Shown in pieces: positions 23,401-30,719 of a DNA stretch of 64,000 bases (the stretch's first letter is position 1; each line of letters opens with the position of its first letter). The DNA is from Candidatus Omnitrophota bacterium (GTDB lineage: Bacteria > Omnitrophota > Koll11 > Duberdicusellales > 4484-171). The notes beneath the pieces are model-generated. The model saw only the letters and a list, made by a program, of their open reading frames with translations, was not told the DNA's origin and did not search any database. A program made the position numbers and the translations under genes. The stretch lies in NCBI GenBank assembly GCA_030692055.1, contig JAUYCY010000159.1:32288-96287 (forward strand), in the 5' to 3' direction.

Positions 23401-25113
23401 GTGGCTATGCTTTGGGGTTTCCTCCAAGATATTTTTTTCAGGGCCGATAAAGCTTTCTAGGCTCATCACAAGCTTTTCCCTTATAGAATCTATAGCCGGA
23501 TTAGTCACCTGCGCAAACAGCTGCCGGAAATAATTAAAAAGAAGCTGGGGACTTTTTGATAAAAAAGCGTGAGGAATATCAAGACCCATAGAACCTATCG
23601 GCTCTTTACCCTCCTCGGCCATTGGCTTTATAATCAATTTAAGGTCTTCCCGCGAATAACCAAATGCCTTAAGCTGCGACATTAAATCCGTAAACTTCGT
23701 TTTACCAGAAGCAACGCCGATAAGCTTATCAAAATCAACCATATTTTGGCTATTCCATTTTCCATAGGGCGAGCGCATAGATACTCTTTCTTTTATTTCG
23801 GAATCTTCTACTATACGGCCTGATTTAGTATCGACAAAAAGCATATTGCCAGGTGTAAGTCTACCAGAAGCTTTAATATCGCATGGCTTGATATCTAAAA
23901 CGCCAACCTCGGAAGCCATTACCAAAAAATCATTTTTTGTCACAATATAGCGGGCCGGCCGCAGGCCATTTCTATCCAGAACAGCCGCAATATTTGTTCC
24001 GTCAGTAAAGGCTACGGCTGCCGGACCATCCCACGGTTCCATAAAACATGCGTGATATTTATAAAAGTCCCTAAGTTCTTTGTTCATAAACTTATTGTGT
24101 TCCCAAGCTTCGGGAATAAGCATCATCATCGCATGCTCAAGAGACCTGCCCGATAAAACTAAAAGCTCAAAAACGTTATCCAGCGCAGCGGAATCACTTC
24201 CTCCTTCAACGATAACCGGCTTTATTTTTTCTATGTCAGCGCCGAAAAGCTCACCGCTAAGTATGCGTTCTCTTGCTCTTATCCAATTTATATTGCCGCG
24301 CAAGGTATTTATTTCGCCGTTATGCGCTAAAAACCTAAAAGGCTGCGACAGGTCCCAGGTAGGAAAAGTATTAGTTGAATAACGCGAATGTACTAAACAT
24401 AAAGCACTCTTTATGCTTTCATCCTTAAGATCAAGGAAAAAATTCTCTAGCTGCTGCGGCATAAGCAGCCCCTTATAACAAAATGTGCGGCAGGAAATAT
24501 TAGTAATATAAAACGCCTTCTTTTGTTCTAATTCGGATGCGCGAATAATATTTTCTACTTGTTTTCTGATTATGTAGAGTTTACGTTCAAAAGCTAATTG
24601 GTCTTTTTGGCTTTGGCTAGAGGAGACCAAACCACGGCCCTCTGGCCAGCTGCCGATAAAAATCTGAGTAAAGATAGGCTCAGTACTTTTAGCGCCGTGA
24701 CCGATGCCTAAATCATCTCTAGGGACATTGCGCCAGCCTAAAACAATTTGGCCTTGCTCTTTAATGACCTTCTCAAATGTTTCTTTACAGAATTTGCGCT
24801 CCTGGCTATCCTGAGGCAAAAATATTAATCCGGTACCGTATGCTCCGAGCTGCGGCAAATCAATATTTCCTTTAGTTATCTTTCTGAAAAACTCATCTGG
24901 CATCTGAATTAAAATTCCTGCGCCATCACCGGTTTTCGGGTCTGAACCCACTGCTCCGCGGTGCGATAAGCGGCGCAGAACCTCAACCCCTTGCTTTATA
25001 ATGGTGTTAGACTTTTCACCTTTGATATTACAGACAAAACCCACACCGCAAGAATCATGTTCAAACCTCGGGTCATAGAGCCCTTGTTGTTTGGAAAAAT
25101 GATTATATTTCAT
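20473..25113 (-). CDS. gltB: GltB, glutamate synthase large subunit
   Basis: Makes two glutamates from 2-oxoglutarate and glutamine. Starts at the ATG at 25113. A 21-residue propeptide ends before the N-terminal nucleophile cysteine of CGVGFVCNI. The FMN-binding region (GGDGGTGASP) and the 3Fe-4S ligands C-x5-C-x4-C in CVMLRHCHLNNC lie near residue 1170; the C-terminal beta-helix has GGxAYIYD-type repeats. Length 1546 is typical. About residues 865-895 hold an in-frame palindromic insertion reading GGSLPVRQAGAS plus a glycine/alanine run, the same repeat and frame as in PurL copy 1. It falls just before the conserved SIDEVEPVESI that opens the FMN domain. Confidence 0.97.
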   Translation of the reverse strand: MKYNHFSKQQGLYDPRFEHDSCGVGFVCNIKGEKSNTIIKQGVEVLRRLSHRGAVGSDPKTGDGAGILIQMPDEFFRKITKGNIDLPQLGAYGTGLIFLPQDSQERKFCKETFEKVIKEQGQIVLGWRNVPRDDLGIGHGAKSTEPIFTQIFIGSWPEGRGLVSSSQSQKDQLAFERKLYIIRKQVENIIRASELEQKKAFYITNISCRTFCYKGLLMPQQLENFFLDLKDESIKSALCLVHSRYSTNTFPTWDLSQPFRFLAHNGEINTLRGNINWIRARERILSGELFGADIEKIKPVIVEGGSDSAALDNVFELLVLSGRSLEHAMMMLIPEAWEHNKFMNKELRDFYKYHACFMEPWDGPAAVAFTDGTNIAAVLDRNGLRPARYIVTKNDFLVMASEVGVLDIKPCDIKASGRLTPGNMLFVDTKSGRIVEDSEIKERVSMRSPYGKWNSQNMVDFDKLIGVASGKTKFTDLMSQLKAFGYSREDLKLIIKPMAEEGKEPIGSMGLDIPHAFLSKSPQLLFNYFRQLFAQVTNPAIDSIREKLVMSLESFIGPEKNILEETPKHSHKLRVRNPILTDEELIKIRDISINGFEAKTIYTFFDAESAKDGFLNTLDRICFEAEYAIEKGYSFIILSDRGVDKDRIALPALLAVSAIHQYLVRKTIRSQVALIVESAEPREVHHLALLFGYGADCINPYLAYKVIEYLIAEKEIRLDRSIAFTNYNKALTDGILKILSKMGISTLRSYRGAQIFEALGLDNEFIEKYFTGTVSRIGGAGIDEIAEETIKRHKDAYIERDAGVTHLASGGVYQWRRDGEFHLWNPESIAALQDAARNNDDNRYKQFAQMINDQSDNPVTLRSLLKFSAEGGSLPVRQAGASCAKGASASGGGGKKNTPISIDEVEPVESIMTRFATGAMSFGSISALAHETIAIAMNRIGGRSNTGEGGEDPARFVTLPNGDSKRSAIKQVASGRFGVTINYLVNADEIQIKIAQGAKPGEGGQLPGHKVSEVIARTRYTTPGVTLISPPPHHDIYSIEDLAQLIFDLKNANPRARISVKLVSEVGVGTVAAGVAKGHADMILISGGDGGTGASPRSSIRYAGLPWELGLSETHQTLMLNNLRSRVRLQTDGQMRTGRDIAIAAMLGAEEYGFCTAVLIVIGCVMLRHCHLNNCSVGVATQDDTLQKRFSGKPEYIVNYFRFVARELREIMASLGIKTINEMIGRVDLLELNKNIIPSKAKAIDYSKILYKPQVPEDYSRYYKSKRDKGLGLVLDKNLIKMCKSALEKKKPVRVSFEINNTNRATGAMLSGELVRRYGEEGLAQDSILCKFKGVAGQSFGAFLAKGITFELEGMANDYVGKGISGGKIIIYPDKNAGFAAENNIIIGNTTFYGAICGEAYIRGIAGERFCIRNSGLNAVVEGVGDHGCEYMTGGRAVIIGKTGRNFAAGMSGGIAYIYDVCGDFKQKCNLEMVELEILSGEDEATLYDLLCNYYKYTQSAVAKKIIDNFKKEITKFIKVIPTEYRRILSGRKIQKKLEMAEVSDG

Positions 25114-25124
25114 AATATATTGTC

Positions 25125-25222
25125 TATCGGTTGCGGTTGCGCAACTCGTCACGGTTACGTTTTACGTAAGACGATAGACGCGAGACGAAACGAGCCTCGC
25201 AACCGTTCAACGTATAACGTGA
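25125..25222. repeat. Repeat family R3, copy 1 (CGTTATACGTTGAACGGTTGCG)
   Basis: In the minus orientation it reads CGTTATACGTTGAACGG, then a TTTCGTCT...CTATCG stretch, then ACGTAACCGTGACGAG and a CGCAACCG end. A second copy lies on the plus strand at 55866-56020 between hisS and aspS, there with a GGGATCCCGC palindrome inserted. It lies directly upstream of gltB and leaves no clear ribosome-binding site for it. Confidence 0.65.
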
Positions 25223-25235
25223 TTCATAATGCAAA

Positions 25236-25472
25236 TCAATACACCTTCCATTTGCGTGCGTCTATATTCAATTTATGTATTTTAGAACGCAAAGTATTTC
25301 GATTAATGCCTAAAATCTTTGCCGCCTTAAATTGATTGCCGAAAGTTCTTTCCAGAACCTTCTCAATAACAATTTTTTCTATATGCTCAATAGCTTTAGA
25401 GTAAATTTTTCCGTCGTTACTAATTAAAAAGTAATCATAAACTCCGTTTGTCAATTTACTCAATTCTTCCAT
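25236..25472 (-). CDS. Stand-alone Fis-type helix-turn-helix protein
   Basis: A 78-residue protein whose second half (from about residue 35) matches the C-terminal Fis/NtrC DNA-binding domain: ALERTFGNQ-like VLERTFGNQFKAAKILGINRNTLRSKIHKL. No receiver or AAA domain is attached. The N-terminal 34 residues are unremarkable. It lies between the orphan amidotransferase and gltB, so regulation of the nitrogen genes is a plausible guess, but a general nucleoid role like Fis is equally possible. Confidence 0.8.
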   Translation of the reverse strand: MEELSKLTNGVYDYFLISNDGKIYSKAIEHIEKIVIEKVLERTFGNQFKAAKILGINRNTLRSKIHKLNIDARKWKVY

Positions 25473-25529
25473 ACTTTACCTCTTATTACAAAATATGCCT
25501 AATTTTTGTGCAACGCTTGGCAAAAAAAC

Positions 25530-26246
25530 CTATGCCGCTAATTGCGCCGGCTGCATAAGTTTTGAAAAATTTAAATAAATCTTCTTCGCCTGCCGGTCAT
25601 ATCCATCTTTTTTTATGTAATAATCAAGCAACATATTTTGCGCTTTGAGACGCACTTGACAATCACGGCTCCTACGATATTGCCCTAACCAACTTGAAAC
25701 TAAAGAAGCATCTACTTCAATATGAAATTGCAATCCATAACAGTTTTTGCCATAACGGAATGCCTGATTGGGACAGGCGGAATTTTTAGCGAGTAAAAAT
25801 GCTTTTTTGGGAATTTCAAAAGAATCTTGGTGCCATTGAAAGACTTCTAACTTTGTATCTAAACCTTCCAAAAGCATATCTTTTTTTCCTTCTTTAGTTA
25901 AATCCACTCTGCCCCAACCTATTTCTTGACGCTTTGCCTTCTTCACCTTTGCGCCAAGGGCCTTAGCTAAAAGTTGCGCGCCAAGACAAATCCCCAAGAT
26001 AGGGATTTCCTGGCTTATTGCTTTTTTCAAAAATTTATCCTCATCTTTTAAAAAGGAAATTTTTTTCTCTTCGTAAACATTCATTGGCCCGCCCATAGCG
26101 ATAATAGCCTCAATATTCGTTAAATCCCTAGGCAATTTTTCTTTTTTATAAAGGTGGATAGTCTTTACCTCCCAGTTGCTATCTCTAAAAAAATCGCTAA
26201 GTGTTCCCGGCCCTTCTTCTTTTGCATGCTGCAGGATAAGAATCAT
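25530..26246 (-). CDS. Orphan class I glutamine amidotransferase (GMP-synthase-like)
   Basis: A 238-residue protein with an Rv-type class I amidotransferase fold: AIIAMGGPMNVYEE, nucleophile cysteine in ILGICLGAQLLAKALG (about residue 88) and LQFHIEVD with catalytic His/Glu near 170. No synthetase domain or partner gene is adjacent. Family members include gamma-glutamyl-amine hydrolases and uncharacterised proteins. It starts eight bases after glnA, so it is co-expressed with glutamine synthetase; it might recycle glutamine or a gamma-glutamyl compound. The substrate cannot be read from sequence. Confidence 0.85.
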   Translation of the reverse strand: MILILQHAKEEGPGTLSDFFRDSNWEVKTIHLYKKEKLPRDLTNIEAIIAMGGPMNVYEEKKISFLKDEDKFLKKAISQEIPILGICLGAQLLAKALGAKVKKAKRQEIGWGRVDLTKEGKKDMLLEGLDTKLEVFQWHQDSFEIPKKAFLLAKNSACPNQAFRYGKNCYGLQFHIEVDASLVSSWLGQYRRSRDCQVRLKAQNMLLDYYIKKDGYDRQAKKIYLNFSKLMQPAQLAA

Positions 26247-26254
26247 CCTACCCT

Positions 26255-27586
26255 CTATAGAATTGGAAGATATTTATCAAGTTCCTGCTGCGTAACCTGA
26301 ATTCGGTAATCATCCCATTCTTTCTTCTTTAGCTCAACAAACCTAGGAAAGATATGATTTCCAAGAATCTTCTTAACTAGTTCGCTGTTTTCGGCTATGG
26401 CAATAGCATGCCCCAGGTTATCCGGAAGCGTTTCAATGCCTTTTTCTTTTCTTTCTGCCTCGGTTAAATGATACAAATTCTGATCCATAGGTTTAGGCAC
26501 TTTATATTTCTTTTCTACCCCATCTAACCCCGCATGCAGCATGGCGGCAAAAGTAAGATAAGGATTACACGCCGGATCGCATGCCCGGAATTCACATCTG
26601 GTAGCCTTTTCTTTACCCGGATAATAAAGCGGAACTCTTACAAGCGCGCTACGGTTTCTACGGCTCCACGCTATATACACAGGGGCCTCATAACCCGGGA
26701 CTAATCTTTTGTATGAATTTGTGGTTTGCGCAAAGATAGAACATATCTCTTTTGCGTGTTTGAGTAATCCGGCGATATAGCTACGCGCGGTATCGGAAAG
26801 ATAATCGCTTGCCTTCGCATCAAAAAATGTATTTTTACTTCCTTTAAATAGCGATTGATGTGTATGCATGCCTGAACCGTTCTGGCCAAAAATAGGCTTG
26901 GGCATAAAAGTAGCGTATACTCCGAATTTACTCGCAATCTCTTTTACGACTACCCTGTAGGTAATTACGTTATCTGCCATCTCTAGCGCATCTTTATAAC
27001 GCATATCAATTTCGTGTTGTGAGGGGGCTACCTCATGATGCGAATATTCCACGTCTATGCCCATTTTCTCAAGAGCTAAAACAGTTTCTCTTCTTAAGTC
27101 GCTTGCCATATCAAGCGTAGTAAGGTCAAAATATCCTCCCTTATCTAGTATGTCCGTGGCTGAATCTGCCTTGAAATAGAAATACTCCAGTTCTGGCCCT
27201 AAATAATAATGGTCAAACCCCATTTTATTTGCGCGCGCCAGCGCTTTTTTTAATACATAGCGCGGGTCGCCCTCATACGGTGTTTTGTCGGGGTTTAATA
27301 TATCACATATCATTCTTCCGACAGCCTTCTCGCTCGGCCGCCAGGGCAAAATAGCAAAAGTATCCGGATCAGGCATGGCAATCATATCCGATTCTTCGAT
27401 ATCCTGATAACCGGTAATAGAAGAACCATCAAAACCCATCCCATTCTCAAGAGCTCCCTCTAATTCCTTATCTGTAATTGCAAAACTCTTTACCTGTCCT
27501 AAGACATCGGTAAACCACAAACGCATGAACTTTACATCTTTCTCCTTTACTAGCTTAAGAATATCCTGCTTCGTCCTCTTGGCCAT
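26255..27586 (-). CDS. glnA: GlnA, glutamine synthetase type I
   Basis: ATP-dependent amidation of glutamate; the main ammonia-assimilating step. GMGFDGSSITGYQDIEESDM, NGSGMHTHQSLF and the R-rich active-site loop NRSALVRVP are present. Length 443 and the C-terminal NLYHLTEAERKEKGIE form, without the extra insertion and tyrosine context of adenylylated enzymes, indicate the GSI-alpha type. Control by adenylylation is therefore unlikely, consistent with the elaborate RNA leader upstream. The ATG at 27586 follows AAAGGGAGG. The amidotransferase gene follows after eight bases. Confidence 0.97.
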   Translation of the reverse strand: MAKRTKQDILKLVKEKDVKFMRLWFTDVLGQVKSFAITDKELEGALENGMGFDGSSITGYQDIEESDMIAMPDPDTFAILPWRPSEKAVGRMICDILNPDKTPYEGDPRYVLKKALARANKMGFDHYYLGPELEYFYFKADSATDILDKGGYFDLTTLDMASDLRRETVLALEKMGIDVEYSHHEVAPSQHEIDMRYKDALEMADNVITYRVVVKEIASKFGVYATFMPKPIFGQNGSGMHTHQSLFKGSKNTFFDAKASDYLSDTARSYIAGLLKHAKEICSIFAQTTNSYKRLVPGYEAPVYIAWSRRNRSALVRVPLYYPGKEKATRCEFRACDPACNPYLTFAAMLHAGLDGVEKKYKVPKPMDQNLYHLTEAERKEKGIETLPDNLGHAIAIAENSELVKKILGNHIFPRFVELKKKEWDDYRIQVTQQELDKYLPIL

Positions 27587-27943
27587 TTTGTACCTCCCTT
27601 TAATGAGCACATTATTTTTTCAAGTGTATTACACATAGAAAAAATAATAGTGCGAATTAAACCCCACACCCAGCAGTTCATTTTACTACCTTACATTATG
27701 GGGTTTACTATCCTATTTTTTATTGAGCTTACTCGCCACACCGAGTTAGCTGGGTGTGGGGTCAAATTCGACTAAGTGGTTTTTCTACGCACATAGCTTG
27801 AAAAACCACAAGTCTCATTTGAAAAAAAATAGGGTGTTTTAAGCTCTTCTGGCCTTAAAACACCCTTGTTTTATAAGCCTTTTGCACAAACTTTGTGCTT
27901 TCCTAATCGTAGTTCTAGCGCCCTTACTTATATAAGTAAAAAA
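27587..27943 (-). promoter_or_regulatory. glnA leader RNA: six-base-loop hairpin overlapping a terminator, then three stacked hairpins
   Basis: In transcribed order: hairpin GCACAAAGTTTGTGC (27884-27898); hairpin TAAAAC-AAGGGT-GTTTTA (27856-27873) with a six-base loop; overlapping it, a 12-pair terminator GGGTGTTTTAAG/CTTAAAACACCC (27832-27865) followed by eight Ts; a GTGGTTTTTC/GAAAAACCAC hairpin; a long stem CCCCACACCCAGC/GCTGGGTGTGGGG (27662-27762); and a hairpin GCACTATTATTTTTTC/GAAAAAATAATGTGC (27607-27653) that ends beside the ribosome-binding site. The first hairpin-terminator pair is mutually exclusive. Loop A1/G4 fits ANTAR-protein targets; the ligand or protein is inferred. Confidence 0.65.
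27832..27873 (-). terminator. glnA leader attenuator (terminator with overlapping antiterminator hairpin)
   Basis: Terminator arms 27854-27865 and 27832-27843 form 12 perfect pairs with a ten-base loop and T-run at 27822-27829. The antiterminator stem 27856-27861/27868-27873 uses the terminator's 5' arm and has the loop AAGGGT. Confidence 0.7.
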
Positions 27944-28111
27944 TCAGCTATTTTGGTAACCTTTTTTTGAAATTTTTTTCTTAGCCTTTTTATCGTTGAT
28001 TTTCTTAGCTATTTTAGCCTTGGGCAACGACCCTGCGTATACCAACGTCTGCTGATTACCCCAGACTTTTGCAATCGGATCAAGGAAACTGGTAAGATTG
28101 CCTTGTGTCAC
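27944..28111 (-). CDS. Small lysine-rich protein between glnB and glnA
   Basis: A 55-residue frame starting with GTG, preceded by a near-perfect AAAGGAGG four bases upstream and an in-frame stop immediately before the GTG, so the start is well determined. The first 30 residues are mixed, with hydrophobic clusters (LTSFLDPIAKVWG); the last 25 are highly basic (KAKIAKKINDKKAKKKISKKGYQ). I recognise no family. Its end (KKGYQ) resembles that of the sigma-like protein at 35179-35691 because both contain the shared word GGTTACCAAA. Its position between the P-II gene and the glnA leader suggests co-transcription with amtB-glnB. Possibly a nucleic-acid- or P-II-binding peptide; function unknown. Confidence 0.6.
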   Translation of the reverse strand: MTQGNLTSFLDPIAKVWGNQQTLVYAGSLPKAKIAKKINDKKAKKKISKKGYQNS

Positions 28112-28183
28112 CTATCCTCCTTTGTCTAACTCTTAAAATAATTAATATCTACCCAATGCGCACCCCCTATTATTTATTTCTGT

Positions 28184-28525
28184 TTACCCTATAGCTACAG
28201 AGCCGCGTTCTTCGGTGCGGATACGAATACACTCTTTAAGGTCAAGCACAAATATCTTGCCATCACCGGTTTCGCCGGTTTGGGCGCCTTTAACAATAGC
28301 TTTTATGGTAGGCTCAACAAAATTTTCATTTACCGCAATCTCAAGGCGTATCTTACGTAGAAGATTACCTGTTTCCTTTGCGCCACGATAAATTTCGGTT
28401 ATTCCCTTCTGCCGACCGTGCCCAAGCACTTCGCTTACCGTGATAAGATTAACTTCTTGCTTATAAAGTTCTTCCTTTACTTCCTCAAGTTTGTAAGGTT
28501 GAATTATGGCGATGATTAACTTCAT
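28184..28525 (-). CDS. glnB: P-II nitrogen regulatory protein (GlnB/GlnK family) with atypical T-loop
   Basis: Trimeric sensor of ATP/ADP and 2-oxoglutarate that usually gates AmtB and other nitrogen proteins. [19 protein letters not shown] at the start, GHGRQKG, and the C-loop [10 protein letters not shown] with R-x-R-x-E-E-R-G are canonical. The T-loop reads [13 protein letters not shown] where uridylylated proteins have Tyr at position 51; here that position is Glu and the flanking residues are also unusual. Tyrosine uridylylation, and the cyanobacterial serine phosphorylation, are therefore not expected. Length 113 is normal. It lies 96 bases downstream of amtB, as is common for glnK. Confidence 0.95.
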   Translation of the reverse strand: MKLIIAIIQPYKLEEVKEELYKQEVNLITVSEVLGHGRQKGITEIYRGAKETGNLLRKIRLEIAVNENFVEPTIKAIVKGAQTGETGDGKIFVLDLKECIRIRTEERGSVAIG

Positions 28526-28540
28526 TTTTCCTCCTTTTTA

Positions 28541-28621
28541 TAACGCTAATCTAACGCGAATGGTCGCGAATTATTTATTCGCGTGAATTAGCGTTAGATT
28601 CGCGAATATTCGCGTTGCTCG
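28541..28621. repeat. Iterated-word inverted repeat (TTAGCGTTAGATTCGCG type)
   Basis: Words AACGCTAATCTAACGCGAAT on the left face ATTAGCGTTAGATTCGCGAAT on the right in the amtB-glnB gap, forming a strong hairpin. It may limit transcription or shield the end of amtB mRNA. Confidence 0.65.
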
Positions 28622-29851
28622 CTACTCTAAGACGGTATATGCTCTTTCGTGGTGTTGTGTAAGGTCAATACCCATAAGCTCTTCTTTATCGCTGACACGC
28701 ACACCGATAAATAAATCAACTAATTTATAAATAACAAAAGTAACTATAGAGGTATAGGCAATCGTTACTAAAACCGCAAGTAATTGAATTAAGAATTGCT
28801 TGGGGTTGCCGAAAAATAAACCGTCAGCTGCGGCTGGATTTAGTACCTTAGAGGCAAATAAACCGGTAGCCAAAGCCCCCCAAATCCCACCCACACAATG
28901 CACGCCAAAAGCATCTAAAGAATCATCATAGCCTAATTTTGGCTTAATTATGCTTACTGCCGTGAAGCAAAATACACTCACTAAAAACCCTATTACTATT
29001 GCCGGTATTACGCTCACAAATCCTGCCGCAGGAGTTATTGCTACGAGGCCAGCCACCGCGCCGCTAGCCACGCCAAATATTGTCGGCTTTCCGTTACGTA
29101 ACCACTCTATGAGCGCCCACGTTAGCCCCGCTGCTGCGGCTGCGGTATTGGTGACAACGAATGCGTTCACCGCTAGGCCATTTGCAGCCAGAGCGCTACC
29201 GGCATTAAACCCAAACCAACCAAACCAAAGCAGGCCCGTTCCCAAAATGATAAAAGGTAAGTTATGCGGTGCGGGCAAATTTGAATCTAAATTTTTTCTT
29301 TTACCGATGACCAAAGCTGTCACTAAGGCGGCTATGCCGGCATTGATGTGCACCACTGTTCCTCCGGCAAAATCAAGCGCTCCTAGGTTTCGCAGCCAAC
29401 CGCCAATTCCCCACACCCAATGACAAAGGGGATCATAAACAAACGTTGCCCATAATAACGTAAAAATTAAAAATGCGGAAAATTTCATTCTTTCGGCAAA
29501 TGCACCGATAATTAAGGCTGGAGTAATTATGGCAAACATCGCTTGAAAAATCATAAACGCCTGATGTGGGATAGTTGCGGCATAATCCGGGTATGGCTCC
29601 AGCCCTACGCCATTTAAGCCAAACCAGCCAAACCCTCCCCAGAAACCTTGGCCAGGATGAAAAGAAAGGCTATAGCCGAATAAAATCCATTGCACGCTAA
29701 GCGCGCATAGAATAATAAAACATTGCATCAAAACTCCGAGTATGTTTTTACGCCGCACCATTCCTCCATAGAAAAAGGCTAAGCCTGGGGTCATCAGCAT
29801 AACCAGTGCCGAAGAAATTAAAACCCAAGCCGTATCGCCGGTGTTTATCAT
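28622..29851 (-). CDS. amtB: AmtB, ammonium transporter
   Basis: Trimeric membrane channel for ammonium. About 11 membrane segments; landmarks include TPGLAFFYGGMVRRKN, HQAFMIFQAMFAIITPALI, WLRNLGALDFAGGTVVHINAG with the pore histidine, and FGVHCVGGIWGALATGLFA with the second. Start is the ATG at 29851 (AAAGGAGG upstream), which gives MINTGDTAWVLISSALVMLMTPG; the 29 residues of open frame further upstream are leader. Length 409 is normal. It heads the amtB-glnB-small protein-glnA-amidotransferase run. Confidence 0.96.
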   Translation of the reverse strand: MINTGDTAWVLISSALVMLMTPGLAFFYGGMVRRKNILGVLMQCFIILCALSVQWILFGYSLSFHPGQGFWGGFGWFGLNGVGLEPYPDYAATIPHQAFMIFQAMFAIITPALIIGAFAERMKFSAFLIFTLLWATFVYDPLCHWVWGIGGWLRNLGALDFAGGTVVHINAGIAALVTALVIGKRKNLDSNLPAPHNLPFIILGTGLLWFGWFGFNAGSALAANGLAVNAFVVTNTAAAAAGLTWALIEWLRNGKPTIFGVASGAVAGLVAITPAAGFVSVIPAIVIGFLVSVFCFTAVSIIKPKLGYDDSLDAFGVHCVGGIWGALATGLFASKVLNPAAADGLFFGNPKQFLIQLLAVLVTIAYTSIVTFVIYKLVDLFIGVRVSDKEELMGIDLTQHHERAYTVLE

Positions 29852-30340
29852 TTTGCCTCCTTTAATGAACAGACGACTTATGGAGCTACGGCGAACGTAA
29901 GTCGTAGCCCGTAAGGGCGTCTGTGGATTAAACCCCACACCAACTTTTGAAACCTACCTAGAGTTAAACCGAAGACGTTTCTCATTAACATACCAATATC
30001 ATCGTGTCCCACACCTTATACAAAAGTTGGTGTGGGGTTATTTTCGCGCTTATAACTTATGTTCACAGCAGTTGCCATAAGTTATGCGCTCAAATAAAAA
30101 GGCGTCTTTAATTCCTTCTCTGGATTTACAAGACGCCTGCGTCTTAAAATATCTCTTCAAGAAAATTACCTTCGGTAATAACTATTTAGGTTATTTTCAG
30201 TGGTTAGGAAAGTTTTACTTGTGCCCTTTAGGGTATACTTTCCTACACCATAAAAATTGTGCGCTTTACCAGAACTTTCTTTCTTACGCTCCTTTGCGCC
30301 TTACACTAATACAAGTAAAAAAACGTCTCATTTGGTAACC
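29852..30340 (-). promoter_or_regulatory. amtB leader RNA: attenuator plus stacked hairpins
   Basis: In transcribed order: a small hairpin CGC-AAAGGA-GCG (30287-30298); an AGGAAAGT/ACTTTCCT stem; hairpin AAGAC-GCAGGC-GTCTT (30130-30145); an overlapping terminator GGCGTCTT/AAGACGCC (30101-30137) with T-run and internal loop AGAGAA closed by CC/GG; hairpin ATAACTTATG/CATAAGTTAT (30052-30085); a 19-pair perfect stem AACCCCACACCAACTTTTG with its complement (29931-29949/30021-30039); and a final CGACTTA/TAAGTCG hairpin ending at the ribosome-binding site. The order parallels the glnA and purL copy 2 leaders. The upstream end also shares GGTTACCAAA and a TTTTTTTACTT run with the glnA side. No confident promoter seen. 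Confidence 0.6.
30096..30145 (-). terminator. amtB leader attenuator
   Basis: Terminator arms 30130-30137 and 30101-30108 are followed by TTTTT (30096-30100). The upstream hairpin 30130-30145 (five pairs, loop GCAGGC) shares the 5' arm, so the two structures exclude each other. A second six-base loop AGAGAA (30116-30121) sits inside the terminator. Confidence 0.65.
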
Positions 30341-30659
30341 TTAACCCGAAAAATGCTTTTATAAAATAAAATATTTCGTAACCATAAACAACCCAGTCAA
30401 TTACCTGTTAACCGCTATGTACAAAAGAATACGAAGCATTTTGCGCCTACGGCAGCCCTAATTTTACAAAAAAAAGGCAACTTGCTAACGCCAAAGAAAG
30501 AGCTGATTTAGTAGGCGATACTCTAAAATCAATTACTTTCAGTAAAATTAGGGCTGGGTTAACCCAGCCCTTTATTTCTACGAATGAGAATCTTCTTATG
30601 AAAAATAAAGGGCTGCCCTTCGGGCAAAAAATACATTTTTCAAATGCATCTTTTGGGTA
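30341..30659 (+). mobile_element. MITE-like element, copy 1 (with an internal insertion)
   Basis: About 320 bases, most of it similar to the element at 33028-33281. Both start TTAACCCGAAAAATGCTTTTA and end in a hairpin whose complement resembles the start. Both contain a perfect 20-base palindrome GGGCTGGGTTAACCCAGCCC and an outer inverted pair AGCCCTAATTTTAC/TAAAATTAGGGCT. Copy 1 has about 67 extra bases near 30362-30428 and a one-base shift in a run of A that breaks the frame open in copy 2. No transposase is encoded, so mobilisation would be in trans. Confidence 0.55.
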
Positions 30660-30719
30660 GAAATAAAAAAAATAAATGACTGGTTGTATTAAGCAGAAAA
30701 ATTTAGCAGATGGTTTTGG

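Noticed and set aside
30101..30137. PyrR binding site in the amtB leader (ATCCAGAGAAGG)
   Set aside because: Resembles the PyrR loop but has an extra base, and amtB is not a pyrimidine gene; the same position in other leaders does not match.
27587..30340. Glutamine riboswitch (glnA RNA / downstream-peptide motif)
   Set aside because: I could not match the known conserved cores; the features seen are terminator-overlapping hairpins with A1/G4 loops and long stems.
30331..30345. c-di-GMP-I riboswitch suggested by GGTTACC
   Set aside because: The rest of the conserved core is missing, and the word also occurs as coding sequence at three gene ends.
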